Shown: one piece after another, positions 41,162-49,783 of the stretch
How the letters are laid out: each line of letters starts with the position of its first letter
How positions within the stretch are numbered: position 1 is the stretch's first letter
NCBI GenBank assembly: GCA_040902895.1
Contig: JBBDWL010000062.1
Location: 78,274 to 142,273, forward strand
Direction of reading: 5' to 3'
DNA length: 64,000 nt
From: JALYRV01 sp040902895
GTDB taxonomy: Bacteria; Acidobacteriota; Vicinamibacteria; Vicinamibacterales; SCN-69-37
Program-made: the position numbers and the translations under genes
Notes under the pieces: generated by a model
The model's input: only the letters and a program-made list of their open reading frames with translations
What the model was told of the DNA's origin: nothing
The model's database searches: none

Positions 41162-43132
41162 GTGGCAGACCGCGAGCGTTATCGCAACCGCACCCGTTCA
41201 TCGCGCCGGCGGTATCTCGCGTTCCGCGAGGATTACCGGAAGGGGATGCTGGAGGATCCGGACGAGAAGACCGCCGACAGCGAAAGCGCGCTGAAGATCG
41301 ACGAGGCGGCCGACGCGACCGCCGGGCCGGCGCCAAAGCCGAAGCTGCTGCCGGCCAGGCGGCGGGAGTACCTGCGCGACTATCTGCGATGGCTGTGGCC
41401 CCACCGCTATGCCATCGGGTTCGTGTTCCTCATGGCGATCGTGGCGGCCGGCCTGCAGATGGCCGAGCCGCTGTTCATGCGGTTCATCATCGACAACGTC
41501 CTCCTCAACCAGACGCTCGATCTCGCGGGCCGTCTCGATCGGCTGCACTTCGCCGGCGCCATCTTCCTTGCCGTCATCGTCGTCTCGGCGCTCGTGGGCG
41601 TCCTGAAGGACTACCGGCAGCGCATGCTCAACGTGCAGGTGATGCTCACGCTCCGCCGCGCGCTCTTCGAGCGGCTGCTGCACCTGCCGCTGCCGAAGCT
41701 GTGGGACATGAAGACCGGCGGAATCATCTCGCGGCTCACGGGCGACGTCGACACGACGTCGGGGCTGCTGCAGATGGCGGTGATGTCGCCCGCCATCTCA
41801 CTGATCCGCCTGCTCATCGCCGTGGTCGTCCTTTTCTCGCTGAACTGGCGGCTCGCACTCACCGCGCTGGCGATCATTCCGGGCGTCGTGATGATCAGCC
41901 TGATCTCGGCGCGGCGCATTCGGCCCATCTATCGCTCGCTGCGGCAGGATGCCGAGCACATCGACGGCCGCGTCGGCGAAACCTTTTCGGGCGTCCGCGT
42001 CGTGCGGGCGTTCGGCCGCGAGATCCGCGAGCTGATCGAGTACATGCGCGGCCGGCACACGGTGCTGCGCAAGGAGTTGTTCGCGTATCGGCGCGAGATG
42101 GTGATCTGGACCTCCTGGGGCCTGCTGCTCGGCATCGTCAACGTCGTGATCGTCTGGTACGGCGGGTATCTCAACGTCGTGGGCCGCGCGTCGATCGGCG
42201 ACATCATGGCGTTCCAGTGGTACACGTTCCTGCTGCTCAACCCGGTGTGGCAGCTCGTGAACTCGTTTTCAGAGCTGCAGCGATCGTTGGCCGCGATGGA
42301 GCGTGTCTTCGAGGTGCTCGGGATGGAGCAGGACAAGCCCGACAGGCCGGGCGCGATCGACGCCCCGCCGGTGGTCGACGAGATCCGGTTCGAGGACGTG
42401 GAGTTCGAATACCGCGAGGGCCGGCCGGTCGTGCGCGACTTCAATGTCACCGTCGCAGGCGGCAGCGTCGTCGCGCTCGTCGGGCGCAGCGGCGCCGGCA
42501 AGACCACCGTCACGGACCTGGTCGCGCGCTTTCACGATCCCACCCGCGGGCGCATTCTGGTCAATGGCATCGACGTCCGCGACCTGCGGCTGCGCTCCTA
42601 CCGCGGCCTGCTTGCGCTCGTCCAGCAGGAGGTGTTCCTCTTCGACGGATCGGTGAAGGACAATATCGCGTATGGCCGCGTGGACGCGACGGCCGAGGAG
42701 GTCGAAGACGCCGCGCGGCGCGCGAACGCGCATGAGTTCATCGAGAAGCTGCCGGAGCAGTACGAGACTTTCGTCGGCGAGCGCGGCGTCAAGCTGTCAG
42801 GCGGCCAGCAGCAGCGGTTGGCGATCGCGCGCGCGATTCTCGCGCGGCCGCAGATTCTGATCCTGGACGAGGCGACGAGCAACCTTGACACGGAAAGCGA
42901 GCAGTTGATCCAGGCGTCGATGGCGGAGCTGCTGGCGGGCCGCACGACATTCGTCATCGCGCATCGCCTGTCGACGATCAGGCAGGCCGGTATGATTCTG
43001 CTGATGGAAGATGGCCACGTCGTCGAGCGCGGCACGCACGAAGCGCTGATGCTCGCGCGCGGCGCCTATTACCAGATGGTCATGCGCCAGATGGCGGCAT
43101 CAGCGGAGGCCGGCGAGGAAGTGCTGAAGTAG
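41162..43132 (+). CDS. ABC exporter, fused membrane and ATPase domains (MsbA/MDR-like)
   Basis: The 656-residue protein has a charged N-terminal tail of about 75 residues, a six-TM exporter domain from about 80 (LWPHRYAIGFVFLMAIVAAGLQMAEPLFMRFIID) and a C-terminal nucleotide-binding domain: Walker A GRSGAGKTTVTD, Q-loop VQQEVFLF, signature LSGGQQQRLAIARAIL, Walker B ILILDEATSNLD and switch His in VIAHRLS. A half-transporter of this type works as a homodimer to export lipids, drugs or peptides. GTG 41162 follows the regulator stop without a gap, so kinase, regulator and exporter form one operon, a common antimicrobial-response layout. Confidence 0.9.
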   Translation: MADRERYRNRTRSSRRRYLAFREDYRKGMLEDPDEKTADSESALKIDEAADATAGPAPKPKLLPARRREYLRDYLRWLWPHRYAIGFVFLMAIVAAGLQMAEPLFMRFIIDNVLLNQTLDLAGRLDRLHFAGAIFLAVIVVSALVGVLKDYRQRMLNVQVMLTLRRALFERLLHLPLPKLWDMKTGGIISRLTGDVDTTSGLLQMAVMSPAISLIRLLIAVVVLFSLNWRLALTALAIIPGVVMISLISARRIRPIYRSLRQDAEHIDGRVGETFSGVRVVRAFGREIRELIEYMRGRHTVLRKELFAYRREMVIWTSWGLLLGIVNVVIVWYGGYLNVVGRASIGDIMAFQWYTFLLLNPVWQLVNSFSELQRSLAAMERVFEVLGMEQDKPDRPGAIDAPPVVDEIRFEDVEFEYREGRPVVRDFNVTVAGGSVVALVGRSGAGKTTVTDLVARFHDPTRGRILVNGIDVRDLRLRSYRGLLALVQQEVFLFDGSVKDNIAYGRVDATAEEVEDAARRANAHEFIEKLPEQYETFVGERGVKLSGGQQQRLAIARAILARPQILILDEATSNLDTESEQLIQASMAELLAGRTTFVIAHRLSTIRQAGMILLMEDGHVVERGTHEALMLARGAYYQMVMRQMAASAEAGEEVLK

Positions 43133-43153
43133 GACTCGGCCCGGAAAGGCTTC

Positions 43154-43189
43154 TTGACGCCATCTCTGTGTAATGTGCATATTACATAG
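43154..43189 (+). promoter_or_regulatory. vapBC promoter with overlapping operator palindrome
   Basis: TTGACG (43154-43159) and CATATT (43178-43183), 18 bp apart, form a promoter whose predicted start is at about 43190, exactly the ATG of vapB. The 18-bp palindrome TGTAATgTGCAtATTACA (43169-43186, one mismatched pair) covers the -10. This suits autorepression by the VapBC complex. Confidence 0.6.
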
Positions 43190-43438
43190 ATGGGGACAAA
43201 GACGATCTCTCTCAAGGACGAAGCGTACCGGCGACTCCGCGCGGCCCGCCGCTATCCAAACGAGTCGTTCAGCGAAGTGGTCCTGCGGGCGACGTGGCCC
43301 GAGGACACGATCACCGCCAGAGAGCTCCTTCACCGGCTGAGGACCAGCGTCCCGCACTTTTCGGACGAGGAATTGGATCGCATCGACGAGATGAAGCGGC
43401 GCGACATGCCCCCGGAGGACAAATGGGCCGGGCGCTGA
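43190..43438 (+). CDS. vapB: VapB-type antitoxin
   Basis: The 82-residue protein opens with a strand and helices typical of a DNA-binding antitoxin: MGTKTISLKDEAYRRLRAARRYPNESFSEVVLRA. The C-terminal half (ELLHRLRTSVPHFSDEELDRIDEMKRRDMPPEDKWAG) is acidic and flexible, as expected of the toxin-wrapping tail. It fits the DUF217-type VapB antitoxins. It overlaps vapC by 16 bases. The predicted mRNA would be leaderless. Confidence 0.8.
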   Translation: MGTKTISLKDEAYRRLRAARRYPNESFSEVVLRATWPEDTITARELLHRLRTSVPHFSDEELDRIDEMKRRDMPPEDKWAGR

Positions 43439-43821
43439 TCCTCGAAACGACGTTTGTCATCGATCTCGAGCGCGAGCAACGTCGCGAACAGCCAGCCGGG
43501 GCCATCGCCTTTCTGGAGGGCCGCGACGACGCGCGGCTCTATGTGTCCTTCGCCATTGCGGGAGAACTGGCGTGCGGGACGTCCCTTTCCGAGCGTGCGC
43601 GATGGGAGCAGTTCCTCGCGCCATTCCACATCCTCGAGTCGAATATGGACGTCGCGTGGGAGTACGGCAGGGCGTACCGCCACTTGCAGAAGAACGGAAC
43701 GCTGATCACGGCCAACGATCTATGGATCGCGGCTACCGCCCTCGCATACGGGATGCCGCTGGTCACGCGCAACGTCGGCCACTTCACGCGCGTTCCGGGA
43801 CTCGAGGTTGAAGGGTACTAG
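43423..43821 (+). CDS. vapC: VapC-type PIN-domain toxin ribonuclease
   Basis: The 132-residue PIN domain reads LILETTFVIDLEREQ (first acidic cluster, with Glu8 in the place of the usual Asp), FAIAGELACGTSLSERA (Glu), and NDLWIAATALAYGMPLVTRNVGHFTRVPGLEV (the DxxxAA block and the final T.N..HF motif). 'LETTF.IDLERE' is characteristic of one VapC subgroup. The ATG at 43423, with GGAGG just upstream, lies inside vapB. PIN toxins cleave tRNA or rRNA. Confidence 0.85.
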   Translation: MGRALILETTFVIDLEREQRREQPAGAIAFLEGRDDARLYVSFAIAGELACGTSLSERARWEQFLAPFHILESNMDVAWEYGRAYRHLQKNGTLITANDLWIAATALAYGMPLVTRNVGHFTRVPGLEVEGY

Positions 43822-43858
43822 CGAAAGTAGTCTTGGCCTACGGTTCGGCGGTCGTGAC

Positions 43859-45181
43859 TCAGGCCGCCGCCGCGGCGCGGGCGCCGCGCGTGAGCACATA
43901 CAACAGCGACGCCCCCGCGAGACACGCACCGAGCGCGAGCCACTCGTCGCGCGCGAGGCCGGTGAGCAGCCAGGCGATCACGCCGCATGCGAGCAGCGGA
44001 ATCAGGCCGCCGAATGGGATGCGGAAGCCGGTGGCGGCGCCCGGCGCGGCGGCCACATCCAGCCTCCGCAGCTGCCACGACGCCAGGGCGCATCCCAGAT
44101 AGAGCGCCAGCGCCGACGCGTTGGCGAGAATGGCCAGCTTCACGAACGTACCGGTTGTTGCGAGCGCGAAGGTCAGCGCGACGTGCAACACGATGGCAGC
44201 CACGGGTGCCTGTGACGCCGGATGGACCTGCGCCAGCATCCGGGGCAGGTACCCGTCGCGCGCGAACGCGTAGATCATCCGCGGCATCGACAACGTCATA
44301 CCGCCCATGTGGCCGAACATCGAGATGGACGCACCGGCCAGCAGCAGCGCGCCGGCCCAGCCGCCGAGCGACGCCCGCGCGGCGTCAGCAAGCGGCGACA
44401 CCGTCGATGCCGGCAGCGCGGCGCCGAGCACTCCCTGCGCGACCACCTGCAGCAGGATGTAGAGCGCGGTGATGCCAAACATGGCCAGCGCAATCGCGCG
44501 CGGCACGGTGCGTGCGGTATCGCGCACTTCCCCGCCCGGCACGAGCGCCACTTCGATGCCTGCAAACGCAAAGATCAGCAGCAGCGACGTGCGCGCGACA
44601 TCGGCCGCGGCAGGCGTCGCTGTCCACTCGAGATTCTCGGGCCGGATAAAGACAAGACCGGCGCCGGCAAGCAGGACGAGCGGCAGCAGCTTCGCCACCG
44701 TTGCGACGCCGTTGAGCCGGTTGCCGAGCGCCACGCCGCGGGCGTTGATGATGGCCCAGAACGCGAGCGCCACCGCGAGCACCGCCGTCTCCATCGCGCG
44801 GCCACCGAGCGCCGGAACGAGCGCGCCGACGCTGGCCGCGAAGATCGTCGACACCGCCGCCGCCGCAAACGTTCCCAGCATCCAGAGCAGCACGCCCGAC
44901 ACGAACCCCGCATAGCCTCCGAAGGCGGTAGCGATGTACGCGTACGGCCCTCCGGTCAGCGGCACGCGACTGCCCGCGTCTGCGATGCAAAGGACGATCA
45001 GACCCATCGCAGTCGCGCAGATCACATACGCCACGGGCGCCGCGGCCCCGAGCGACCCGGCGACATCGGCAGGCAGCCGGAAAATCCCGCCGCCGATAGT
45101 GATGTTGATGATCGCCGCGGCGAGGCCGAAGGTGCCGATGGCGCGGACGAGCGGCTCGTGCGAACGAATGGGTGTGGTCAC
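43859..45181 (-). CDS. APC-family amino acid permease
   Basis: The 440-residue protein is built of about 12 hydrophobic segments. It opens FGLAAAIINITIGGGIFRLPADVAGSLG, with the GGGIF motif that breaks TM1 in the APC superfamily. Further typical stretches are AYIATAFGGYAGFVSGVLLWM and LIFAFAGIEVALVPGGEVRDTARTVPRAIALAM (the FAGIE..E signature of TM6). It imports or exchanges an amino acid or polyamine. The start is GTG at 45181. It may be the last gene of a minus-strand operon after the sugar kinase, about 100 bases upstream. Convergent with vapC. Confidence 0.85.
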   Translation of the reverse strand: MTTPIRSHEPLVRAIGTFGLAAAIINITIGGGIFRLPADVAGSLGAAAPVAYVICATAMGLIVLCIADAGSRVPLTGGPYAYIATAFGGYAGFVSGVLLWMLGTFAAAAVSTIFAASVGALVPALGGRAMETAVLAVALAFWAIINARGVALGNRLNGVATVAKLLPLVLLAGAGLVFIRPENLEWTATPAAADVARTSLLLIFAFAGIEVALVPGGEVRDTARTVPRAIALAMFGITALYILLQVVAQGVLGAALPASTVSPLADAARASLGGWAGALLLAGASISMFGHMGGMTLSMPRMIYAFARDGYLPRMLAQVHPASQAPVAAIVLHVALTFALATTGTFVKLAILANASALALYLGCALASWQLRRLDVAAAPGAATGFRIPFGGLIPLLACGVIAWLLTGLARDEWLALGACLAGASLLYVLTRGARAAAAA

Positions 45182-45282
45182 GCAGCCGGGATGGTATCCG
45201 ATCCGCTAGCGCCCGCCGCAGAGGGCGCCGGCGGCGCGCCGAAATCAGCCGCGTGTGGACGCGCCGCTCTCCCCAGACACAG

Positions 45283-46785
45283 TCAAGAAGCTGACGGCGA
45301 TTCGTGCCAGCGTATCGATGTCGTGATCGCCAGCGCCTCCCGGGAGTCGCGGAGCGGGCGGAGACGGCGATACATGTCGACGTGCTCCGGATCGGGACGT
45401 GTGCACGAGTCGGCCACGGGCGTGACGAAACCCTCGACCACGTCCTCCCAGCGTTGGCCGGAGTCGGCGTGCAGCGCCCGCAGCGCCGCGCCCAGCGCCG
45501 CCGCGTCCGTCGATGCGAACCGGTGGACGTCCGCCTCGAACACGTCGGCGATGATCTGGAGGATCTCGCGGTTCGCCGCGGCGCCGCCCGTCGCGTAGAT
45601 CGCCCGCGGCGTGACGCCCATCCACGCCGAGTGGCGCGCCATGGCCATGATCTGCGCCTCGACGATGGCGCGGACGTGTCGCCTCGGATCCGCCGTCTCG
45701 AGCCCGAACCGATGGATCTGGCCGCCGGGCACGGCCGGCGTGATCTCCGGCTCGAACCATGGCAGCATCATGGCGCCGTCGTTGCCCGCTGGCGTCCGGC
45801 GAAGCGCCTCGGAAAAGCCCTCCCACGTCAGCCCGTGCTCGTCGCGCACCCGCTGGCGCGCGAGCGAGCCGTTCCTGAAGACCGTGATGCCCATGTACTC
45901 GCCGAGGGGCGAGGCGAAGACGTGCCCCGTGCCGTCGCGGCTCACGCGCGGCTCGCGCATGGGCCCGAAGATCGTATCGCTCGTCCCGAGCGAGATGGCG
46001 AGCTGCCCTTCGTGGATCAGTCCCGTTCCGACGAGGCTGCACGGGTTGTCGCCCGACCACGCGACGATCCGCGCGGGCGGCAGGCCGAGGCGCGCCTGCC
46101 ACTGAGCCTTCAGCCTGCCGATCACCGTGGATGAGCGCACGAGCGGGGGCAGCTTGCCGGCCAGACCCGGCGCCGTGGCGTCGAGCGCCGCCGGCGACCA
46201 CGCACCGCTCCGGATGTCCATAAGGTTCATGCCGGAGCCGTCCGCGTGATCGATCGGTGCGTGCTCGCCGAGCAGGATCGACGCGAGGAACGAGCTGACG
46301 AGATGGATGCGCACGGTCCGCGCGTAGGCGTCCGGCTCCTGGCGGGCGAATTTTCGAATCTGCGGTCCGGTGAACCGCGGATGCGCGGGTGAGCCCGTGA
46401 GCCGCGCGACCTGCGCCGATCCACCGAGCGCCGCTTCGATCTCGGCGCACTCCCGCGCCGTGCTGCTGTCCATCCAGATCGGTGCTGTCGGGCGGGTGAG
46501 CGCGTCGGCCGTGTCGCCGCAGTACACGCTACCGTGCTGCTGGGCCGAACCGCTGATGGCGCCGAGCGATCCGCGATCGATCTCGCGCGCGAGCCGGCCG
46601 GCGATCGTCTCGAGCGCAGCCGTCCACGTGCGCGGCGACGCGTGGACTACGGCGCCGTCGCGACTGGCAACGAACGGCTCGTCGAATGGCAGCGAGTCGC
46701 GATAGACGACCGAGCGTCGGACGGCGTCGATCACGACCACCGACAGGCTCTGGGTGCTGCAGTCGAATCCGGCGTACAGGGCCAT
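45283..46785 (-). CDS. FGGY-family sugar kinase, xylulokinase-like
   Basis: The 500-residue protein shows the FGGY fold: YAGFDCSTQSLSVVVID (phosphate 1), ISGSAQQHGSVYCGD (substrate region), DGSGMNLMDIRSGAW, VAWSGDNPCSLVGTGLI and QLAISLGTSDTIFGP (phosphate 2), then IYATGGAAANREILQIIADVF (adenosine motif). The AQQHGSVY and GDNPCSLVG motifs are close to the eukaryote-type xylulokinases (XYLB). It should phosphorylate D-xylulose or a related ketopentose. It lies 6 bases after a Gfo/Idh/MocA oxidoreductase. Confidence 0.87.
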   Translation of the reverse strand: MALYAGFDCSTQSLSVVVIDAVRRSVVYRDSLPFDEPFVASRDGAVVHASPRTWTAALETIAGRLAREIDRGSLGAISGSAQQHGSVYCGDTADALTRPTAPIWMDSSTARECAEIEAALGGSAQVARLTGSPAHPRFTGPQIRKFARQEPDAYARTVRIHLVSSFLASILLGEHAPIDHADGSGMNLMDIRSGAWSPAALDATAPGLAGKLPPLVRSSTVIGRLKAQWQARLGLPPARIVAWSGDNPCSLVGTGLIHEGQLAISLGTSDTIFGPMREPRVSRDGTGHVFASPLGEYMGITVFRNGSLARQRVRDEHGLTWEGFSEALRRTPAGNDGAMMLPWFEPEITPAVPGGQIHRFGLETADPRRHVRAIVEAQIMAMARHSAWMGVTPRAIYATGGAAANREILQIIADVFEADVHRFASTDAAALGAALRALHADSGQRWEDVVEGFVTPVADSCTRPDPEHVDMYRRLRPLRDSREALAITTSIRWHESPSAS

Positions 46786-46791
46786 GCGTGG

Positions 46792-47814
46792 TCACGTCGC
46801 GACGGGCGCGCCGCGCGGTACCTCCCAGCGTCCGGACTTGGCAGAGCGGAAGATCGCTTCGATGCACTCCATGTTCCGCACGGCGTCTTCGAGCGGCACG
46901 GGAACGTCGGTCCCGTCGAGCAGTGCTTTCGAGAACAGGTCCCCCTGGATCGTGTACTGGTCGCACGTGTCGAGCTCGATCGTCTCGATGGCGCGGCCGG
47001 AGAGATCCCCCTCCGGATCGACGAGCACGCGGCAGGGGCGGTCCGGCGGCGCGTTGAAGGGGATCTGGATCTCGATCCGCCCGCGGGTGCCGAGGATCTG
47101 CATCCGCTGGTACGGTGCCATCTGCGTGCTGCAGGTCCCGACGGTGTGCGCGCCGCCGAAGTCCAGCAGCATCGATGCGAGCCGGTCGACGTTCAGCCGT
47201 TGATCACGATCGATCAGGCCGATGACCCGCTGCGGTTCCCGATCGAAGATGAACCGCGCGGTGTTGATCAGATAACACCCGATGTCCATCACCCCGCCGC
47301 CGCCGAATTCCGGAATGTTGCGGATGTTGGCCGGGTCGTCGTTGTAGTAGCTGAAGTATCCGAGCATCGATCGCACCTCGCCGAGGCGCCCGCTGCGGGC
47401 GATCTCGCGCGCCGTCAGCCACTGCGGGTGCGTGCGGACCATGAACGCTTCCTGTATCCTCACGCCGGTGCGGTCGCGCACGTCCAGCAGCGAGCGCGCC
47501 TCGGCGGCCGACATCGCAATCGGCTTCTCGCACAGCACGTGCTTGCCGCGCTCGGCCGCGCGCACCGTCCAGGGCACGTGCAGGTGGTTGGGCAGCGGGT
47601 TGTAGACGGCGTCAATGTCGGGATCGTCCAGCAGCGCCTCGTACGATCCGTACGCCTTCGGGATGCCGAGCGCGCCGGCCGCCTCCCGCGCCCGCGCGAG
47701 ATCGCGCGAGGCAATCGCCGTGGTGGTCGACCATCGCCCGCGCTGCATGGCGGGAATTACCTTCTCGGTTGCGATTCGGGCGGTGCCGAGCACCCCCCAA
47801 CGGATCCTGCTCAT
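46792..47814 (-). CDS. Gfo/Idh/MocA-family oxidoreductase
   Basis: The 340-residue protein has an N-terminal Rossmann domain (IRWGVLGTARIATEKVIPAMQ) and the family hallmark GKHVLCEKPIAMSAAEA with the catalytic Lys of EKP. The C-terminal dimerisation sheet includes GGGGVMDIGCYLINTARFIFDREP. It uses NAD(P) to oxidise or reduce a sugar or polyol. The 'GTARIA' start and GVMDIGCY resemble xylose/1,5-anhydrofructose-type dehydrogenases, and the adjoining xylulokinase-like gene favours a pentose, which is inference. Confidence 0.87.
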   Translation of the reverse strand: MSRIRWGVLGTARIATEKVIPAMQRGRWSTTTAIASRDLARAREAAGALGIPKAYGSYEALLDDPDIDAVYNPLPNHLHVPWTVRAAERGKHVLCEKPIAMSAAEARSLLDVRDRTGVRIQEAFMVRTHPQWLTAREIARSGRLGEVRSMLGYFSYYNDDPANIRNIPEFGGGGVMDIGCYLINTARFIFDREPQRVIGLIDRDQRLNVDRLASMLLDFGGAHTVGTCSTQMAPYQRMQILGTRGRIEIQIPFNAPPDRPCRVLVDPEGDLSGRAIETIELDTCDQYTIQGDLFSKALLDGTDVPVPLEDAVRNMECIEAIFRSAKSGRWEVPRGAPVAT

Positions 47815-47856
47815 CGACTCGTGTTACCCTTCGCCCGCAACAAGAGGAGTCATGCC

Positions 47857-48339
47857 ATGCGTGTATGCGGAATCGTGATGGCGGCAGTCGCCTTCCTGCC
47901 GGTCTGCCTGGCTGCTCAGGCCTCCCTGCCGACTCGCCAGACGCTCACGCTGGAGGCGGCGCGTCGCATCGCCGCCGCGGCCGAAGCCGAAGCCGTCCGT
48001 CACAACTGGGTGGTCTCGATCGCGGTCGTCGACGACGGCGGGCACCTGATGGTCTTTCTTCGGATGGACGGCACAAAGCTGGTCGCCACCGACATCGCCA
48101 TCCGCAAGGCGCGCACCGCCGTTTACTTCCAGGGGCCGACCAAGGGCCTCGAAGACGAAGTGAGCGGCGGCCGTACGGCGCTTCTCCCGATCGAGGGCTT
48201 CATGCCGCTCGAGGGCGGCGTGCCCCTGATGGCCAACGGCCAGCTCGTCGGGGCGATTGGCGTCAGCGGCGTCACCGGCGCCGAGGACGCGCAGTGCGCG
48301 CAGGCCGGCGCCGCCGCGCTCAAGCCAGGATCTCGCTGA
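47857..48339 (+). CDS. Secreted GlcG/HbpS-like (DUF336) protein
   Basis: The 160-residue protein has a signal peptide (MRVCGIVMAAVAFLPVCLAAQ) and a GlcG/HbpS-type domain: LTLEAARRIAAAAEAEAVRH, VVSIAVVDDGGHLMVFLRMDG, SDIA-like ATDIAIRKARTAVYF, and PLMANGQLVGAIGVSGVTGAEDAQCAQAGAAAL. Members bind haem or cobalamin-related ligands or small metabolites, and some are oxidoreductase accessories. GAGG lies 7-10 bases upstream of ATG 47857. Its 3' end overlaps the convergent DUF1501 gene by 20 bases. Confidence 0.85.
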   Translation: MRVCGIVMAAVAFLPVCLAAQASLPTRQTLTLEAARRIAAAAEAEAVRHNWVVSIAVVDDGGHLMVFLRMDGTKLVATDIAIRKARTAVYFQGPTKGLEDEVSGGRTALLPIEGFMPLEGGVPLMANGQLVGAIGVSGVTGAEDAQCAQAGAAALKPGSR

Positions 48340-49783
48340 TCACGCGGCCGTGCACGTCCGTGAGGCGCATGTCGCGGCCGTTGAACCGGTACGTGAGCGC
48401 ATCGTGGTCCAGCCCGAGCAGGTGCAGGATCGTGGCATGGAGCTGGTACACGCTCTTCCGGTTCTCCACCGCCTTGTAGCCGTACTGATCGGTGGCGCCG
48501 ACGATCGTGCCCCCCTTCACGCCGCCGCCGGCGAGCCACACGCTGAAGCCGTTGGAGTTGTGGTCGCGTCCGTCCATGCGTTCCGAGATCGGCAGCCGTC
48601 CGAACTCGCCGTGCCAGAGGATGAGCGTCGAGTCGAACATCCCGCGGCTCTTGAGGTCCTTGATCAGGCCGGCGATCGGTTTGTCGGTCTCGGCGCAGTG
48701 CAGGCCGTGGTTGCCCTTCAGATCCCAGTGCGCGTCCCAGCTCGGCTCGAAGTTGCCGCCGCCCGAGAAGATCTGCACGAAGCGGACGCCGCGTTCCACG
48801 AGCCGACGCGCCATCAGCAACTGGCGCCCGAAGTAGTTCGTCGGCTCCTGGCCGACGCCGTACAGCCGCTTCGTCGCCTCCGACTCCCTCGCGACGTCGA
48901 TCGCGTCCGGCGCGTGCCCCTGCATGCGGAAGGCGAGCTCGTACGAGTGAATGCGCGCGGAGAGCTCCGTGTCTTCGGGGTTCTCGGACGCGTGCCGCTC
49001 GTTCAGCTCGTGCAGCAGCCTCAGCCAGCGCCGCTGCTCGTCCGGCGACCGCTCCACGGGTGGCTTCAGGTCGACGATCGGCGCGCCGGTGTCGCGGAAC
49101 TGGACGCCCTGATACGCCGCGGGCATGTAGCCGTTGCCCCAGTTCGGCGGCCCGTTGATCGGTCCCCCGCGATGGTCGGTGAAGACGATGAACCCGGGCA
49201 GGTTCTCGTTCTCGCTGCCGAGGCCATAGGTGACCCAGCTCCCGACGCTCGGATGCCCCGCGAGGATGCTCCCGGTGTTCATCTGGAAGAGCGCCGGGCC
49301 GTGCGCCGGGCTCAGCGAGTGCATCGAACGGATCAGCGCAATGTCGTCGACGTGCTGCGCGACGTGCGGAAAGAGCTCCGACACGTCCATCCCGCACTGC
49401 CCGTGCTTCTTGAACCGCCACGGCGACGGCATCAGGCCGCCAGGGGTGCCCATCACCGTCCGCACGTCGCCGACCCCCTGCATCGTCTCCCCCTGATATG
49501 TGAGGAGGTCCGGCTTCGGATCGAACGTGTCCACCTGGCTGACGCCGCCGTAGCAGAAGATCGAGATCACCGCCTTGGCTTTGGCGGGAAAGTTCGGCGG
49601 CTTCGGCAGCAGCGGGTTTTTCGACGCGCGGCCCTGATCGCCCAGGCCGGCCGCGAGGAGCCCGTTGCGGGCGAGGAGATCGGCGAAGGCGAGCCCGGCG
49701 ATGCCGCCGCCGAGCCGGTGGATCAGTTCCCGGCGCGAGAGCAGCAGGTCGGTGGCCCTGGAACAGCAGCAGTGGTCGCTCAT
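48320..49783 (-). CDS. DUF1501 (sulfatase-fold) exported protein
   Basis: The 487-residue protein has a Tat-like leader (LSRRELIHRLGGGIAGLAFADLLA) and a DUF1501 body, distantly in the alkaline-phosphatase/sulfatase superfamily: AVISIFCYGGVSQVDTFDPKPDL, RSMHSLSPAHGPALFQMNTG, GSWVTYGLGSENENLPGFIVF, VRFVQIFSGGGNFEPSWDAHWDL and LILWHGEFGRLP. The pairing with a PSD1 cytochrome-like protein upstream is the classic planctomycete/acidobacterial pair, seen often in polysaccharide-degradation loci. The role of DUF1501 is not established. The start ATG overlaps the PSD1 stop (ATGA). Confidence 0.87.
   Translation of the reverse strand: MSDHCCCSRATDLLLSRRELIHRLGGGIAGLAFADLLARNGLLAAGLGDQGRASKNPLLPKPPNFPAKAKAVISIFCYGGVSQVDTFDPKPDLLTYQGETMQGVGDVRTVMGTPGGLMPSPWRFKKHGQCGMDVSELFPHVAQHVDDIALIRSMHSLSPAHGPALFQMNTGSILAGHPSVGSWVTYGLGSENENLPGFIVFTDHRGGPINGPPNWGNGYMPAAYQGVQFRDTGAPIVDLKPPVERSPDEQRRWLRLLHELNERHASENPEDTELSARIHSYELAFRMQGHAPDAIDVARESEATKRLYGVGQEPTNYFGRQLLMARRLVERGVRFVQIFSGGGNFEPSWDAHWDLKGNHGLHCAETDKPIAGLIKDLKSRGMFDSTLILWHGEFGRLPISERMDGRDHNSNGFSVWLAGGGVKGGTIVGATDQYGYKAVENRKSVYQLHATILHLLGLDHDALTYRFNGRDMRLTDVHGRVISEILA

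Noticed and set aside
40540..42735. 731-codon plus-strand frame
   Set aside because: Runs out of frame through the LytTR regulator and ABC exporter genes, both with full motif sets; the translation is Arg/Ala-rich noise.
46534..47856. Long upstream extension of the GlcG-like ORF
   Set aside because: It is antisense to the kinase and oxidoreductase genes. The signal peptide starts at ATG 47857 with a ribosome-binding site.
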